Source: Chelydra serpentina
Taxonomy: Eukaryota; Chordata; Testudines; Chelydridae
Direction: 5' to 3'
Length of the DNA stretch: 64,000 nt
NCBI GenBank assembly: GCA_037349315.1
Contig: JBAIAC010000131.1
Location: 372,001 to 436,000 of the forward strand
Positions 63,836 to 64,000 of the stretch are shown one piece after another. The translations under genes and the position numbers were made by a program. Each line of letters starts with the position of its first letter. Position 1 is the first letter of the stretch. The notes beneath the pieces were generated by a model. The model was not told where the DNA came from, did no database searches, and saw only the letters and a list, made by a program, of their open reading frames with translations.

Positions 63836-64000
63836 ATCATAGAATCAAAGAAGATTAGGGTTGGATGAGACCTCAGGAGGTCATCTAGTCCAATTCCCTG
63901 CTCAAAGCAAGACCAACAGCAACTAAATCATCCCAGCAAGGGCTTTGCCAAGCCAAGCCTTAAAAACTGCTAAGGATGGAGATTCCACCACCTCCCTAGG
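63836..64000 (-). mobile_element. CR1 3' end (right edge outside window)
   Basis: Minus-strand CR1 3' region: ATCATAGAATCAAAGAAGATTAGGG, CAGGAGGTCATCTAGTCCAA, then coding end sequence up to the window edge (CTTGCCAAGCC). The span 63632-63835 is G/C-rich with no gene. Confidence 0.85.

Overview
This is vertebrate genomic DNA, almost certainly from a cryptodiran turtle. The diagnostic signal is a tRNA-derived SINE with internal pol III boxes and a CR1-like 3' tail, present in five copies, alongside CR1 LINEs, DIRS and Penelope elements and many hAT/Harbinger MITEs. There is no sign of bacterial or viral organisation. Most reading frames here belong to mobile elements or are antisense shadows of them.

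The one clear host gene is CKAP2L (cytoskeleton-associated protein 2-like, 'radmis', a mitotic spindle protein) on the minus strand. Its start lies in a CpG-rich promoter at about 62.4 kb. Six coding exons can be placed with matching splice phases: 62371-62401, 28856-28922, 22630-22696, 19652-20961, 16866-17067 and 13776-13931. Together they encode about 611 residues. The C-terminal exons were not found and probably lie left of position 1. Intron 1 is about 33 kb and holds most of the mobile DNA. A decayed fragment of TSR1, a ribosome-biogenesis gene, sits in intron 2.

Layout: 1-586, LTR fragment. 2009-7952, DIRS copy 1 (minus) with an inserted SINE and a TIR-bounded element carrying a palindromic array. 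10457-13507, endogenous retrovirus 1 with two LTRs and env remnants only. 13776-22696, CKAP2L exons 6 to 3 with LTR fragments, a hAT MITE (18420-18722) and a Penelope fragment. 22931-28065, solo LTRs, the TSR1 fragment, a CR1 LINE (25213-26373) and MITEs. 28856-28922, CKAP2L exon 2. 29977-42180, a nest of LTRs and Harbinger transposon pieces, with DIRS copy 2 (33562-40372) inserted in the Harbinger accessory gene. 42494-50463, endogenous retrovirus 2 (gag, protease, pol remnant, env) broken by two solo LTRs. 50672-52700, a head-to-head inverted Penelope-like element flanked by a 17-bp target duplication. 52793-53432, hAT MITE. 53770-59535, a complete-length Ty3/gypsy element with integrase upstream of reverse transcriptase (Gmr1 order) and a SCAN-like Gag. 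59.9-63.8 kb, MITEs, SINE, the CKAP2L promoter and a nested hAT.

The mobile elements do not work together. They form a stratigraphy in which target duplications and nesting give relative ages. The most notable items are the Gmr1-type element with near-identical LTRs, the inverted Penelope composite, two SINEs sharing an identical 127-bp upstream extension, and the TIR element filled with an inverted-repeat array.
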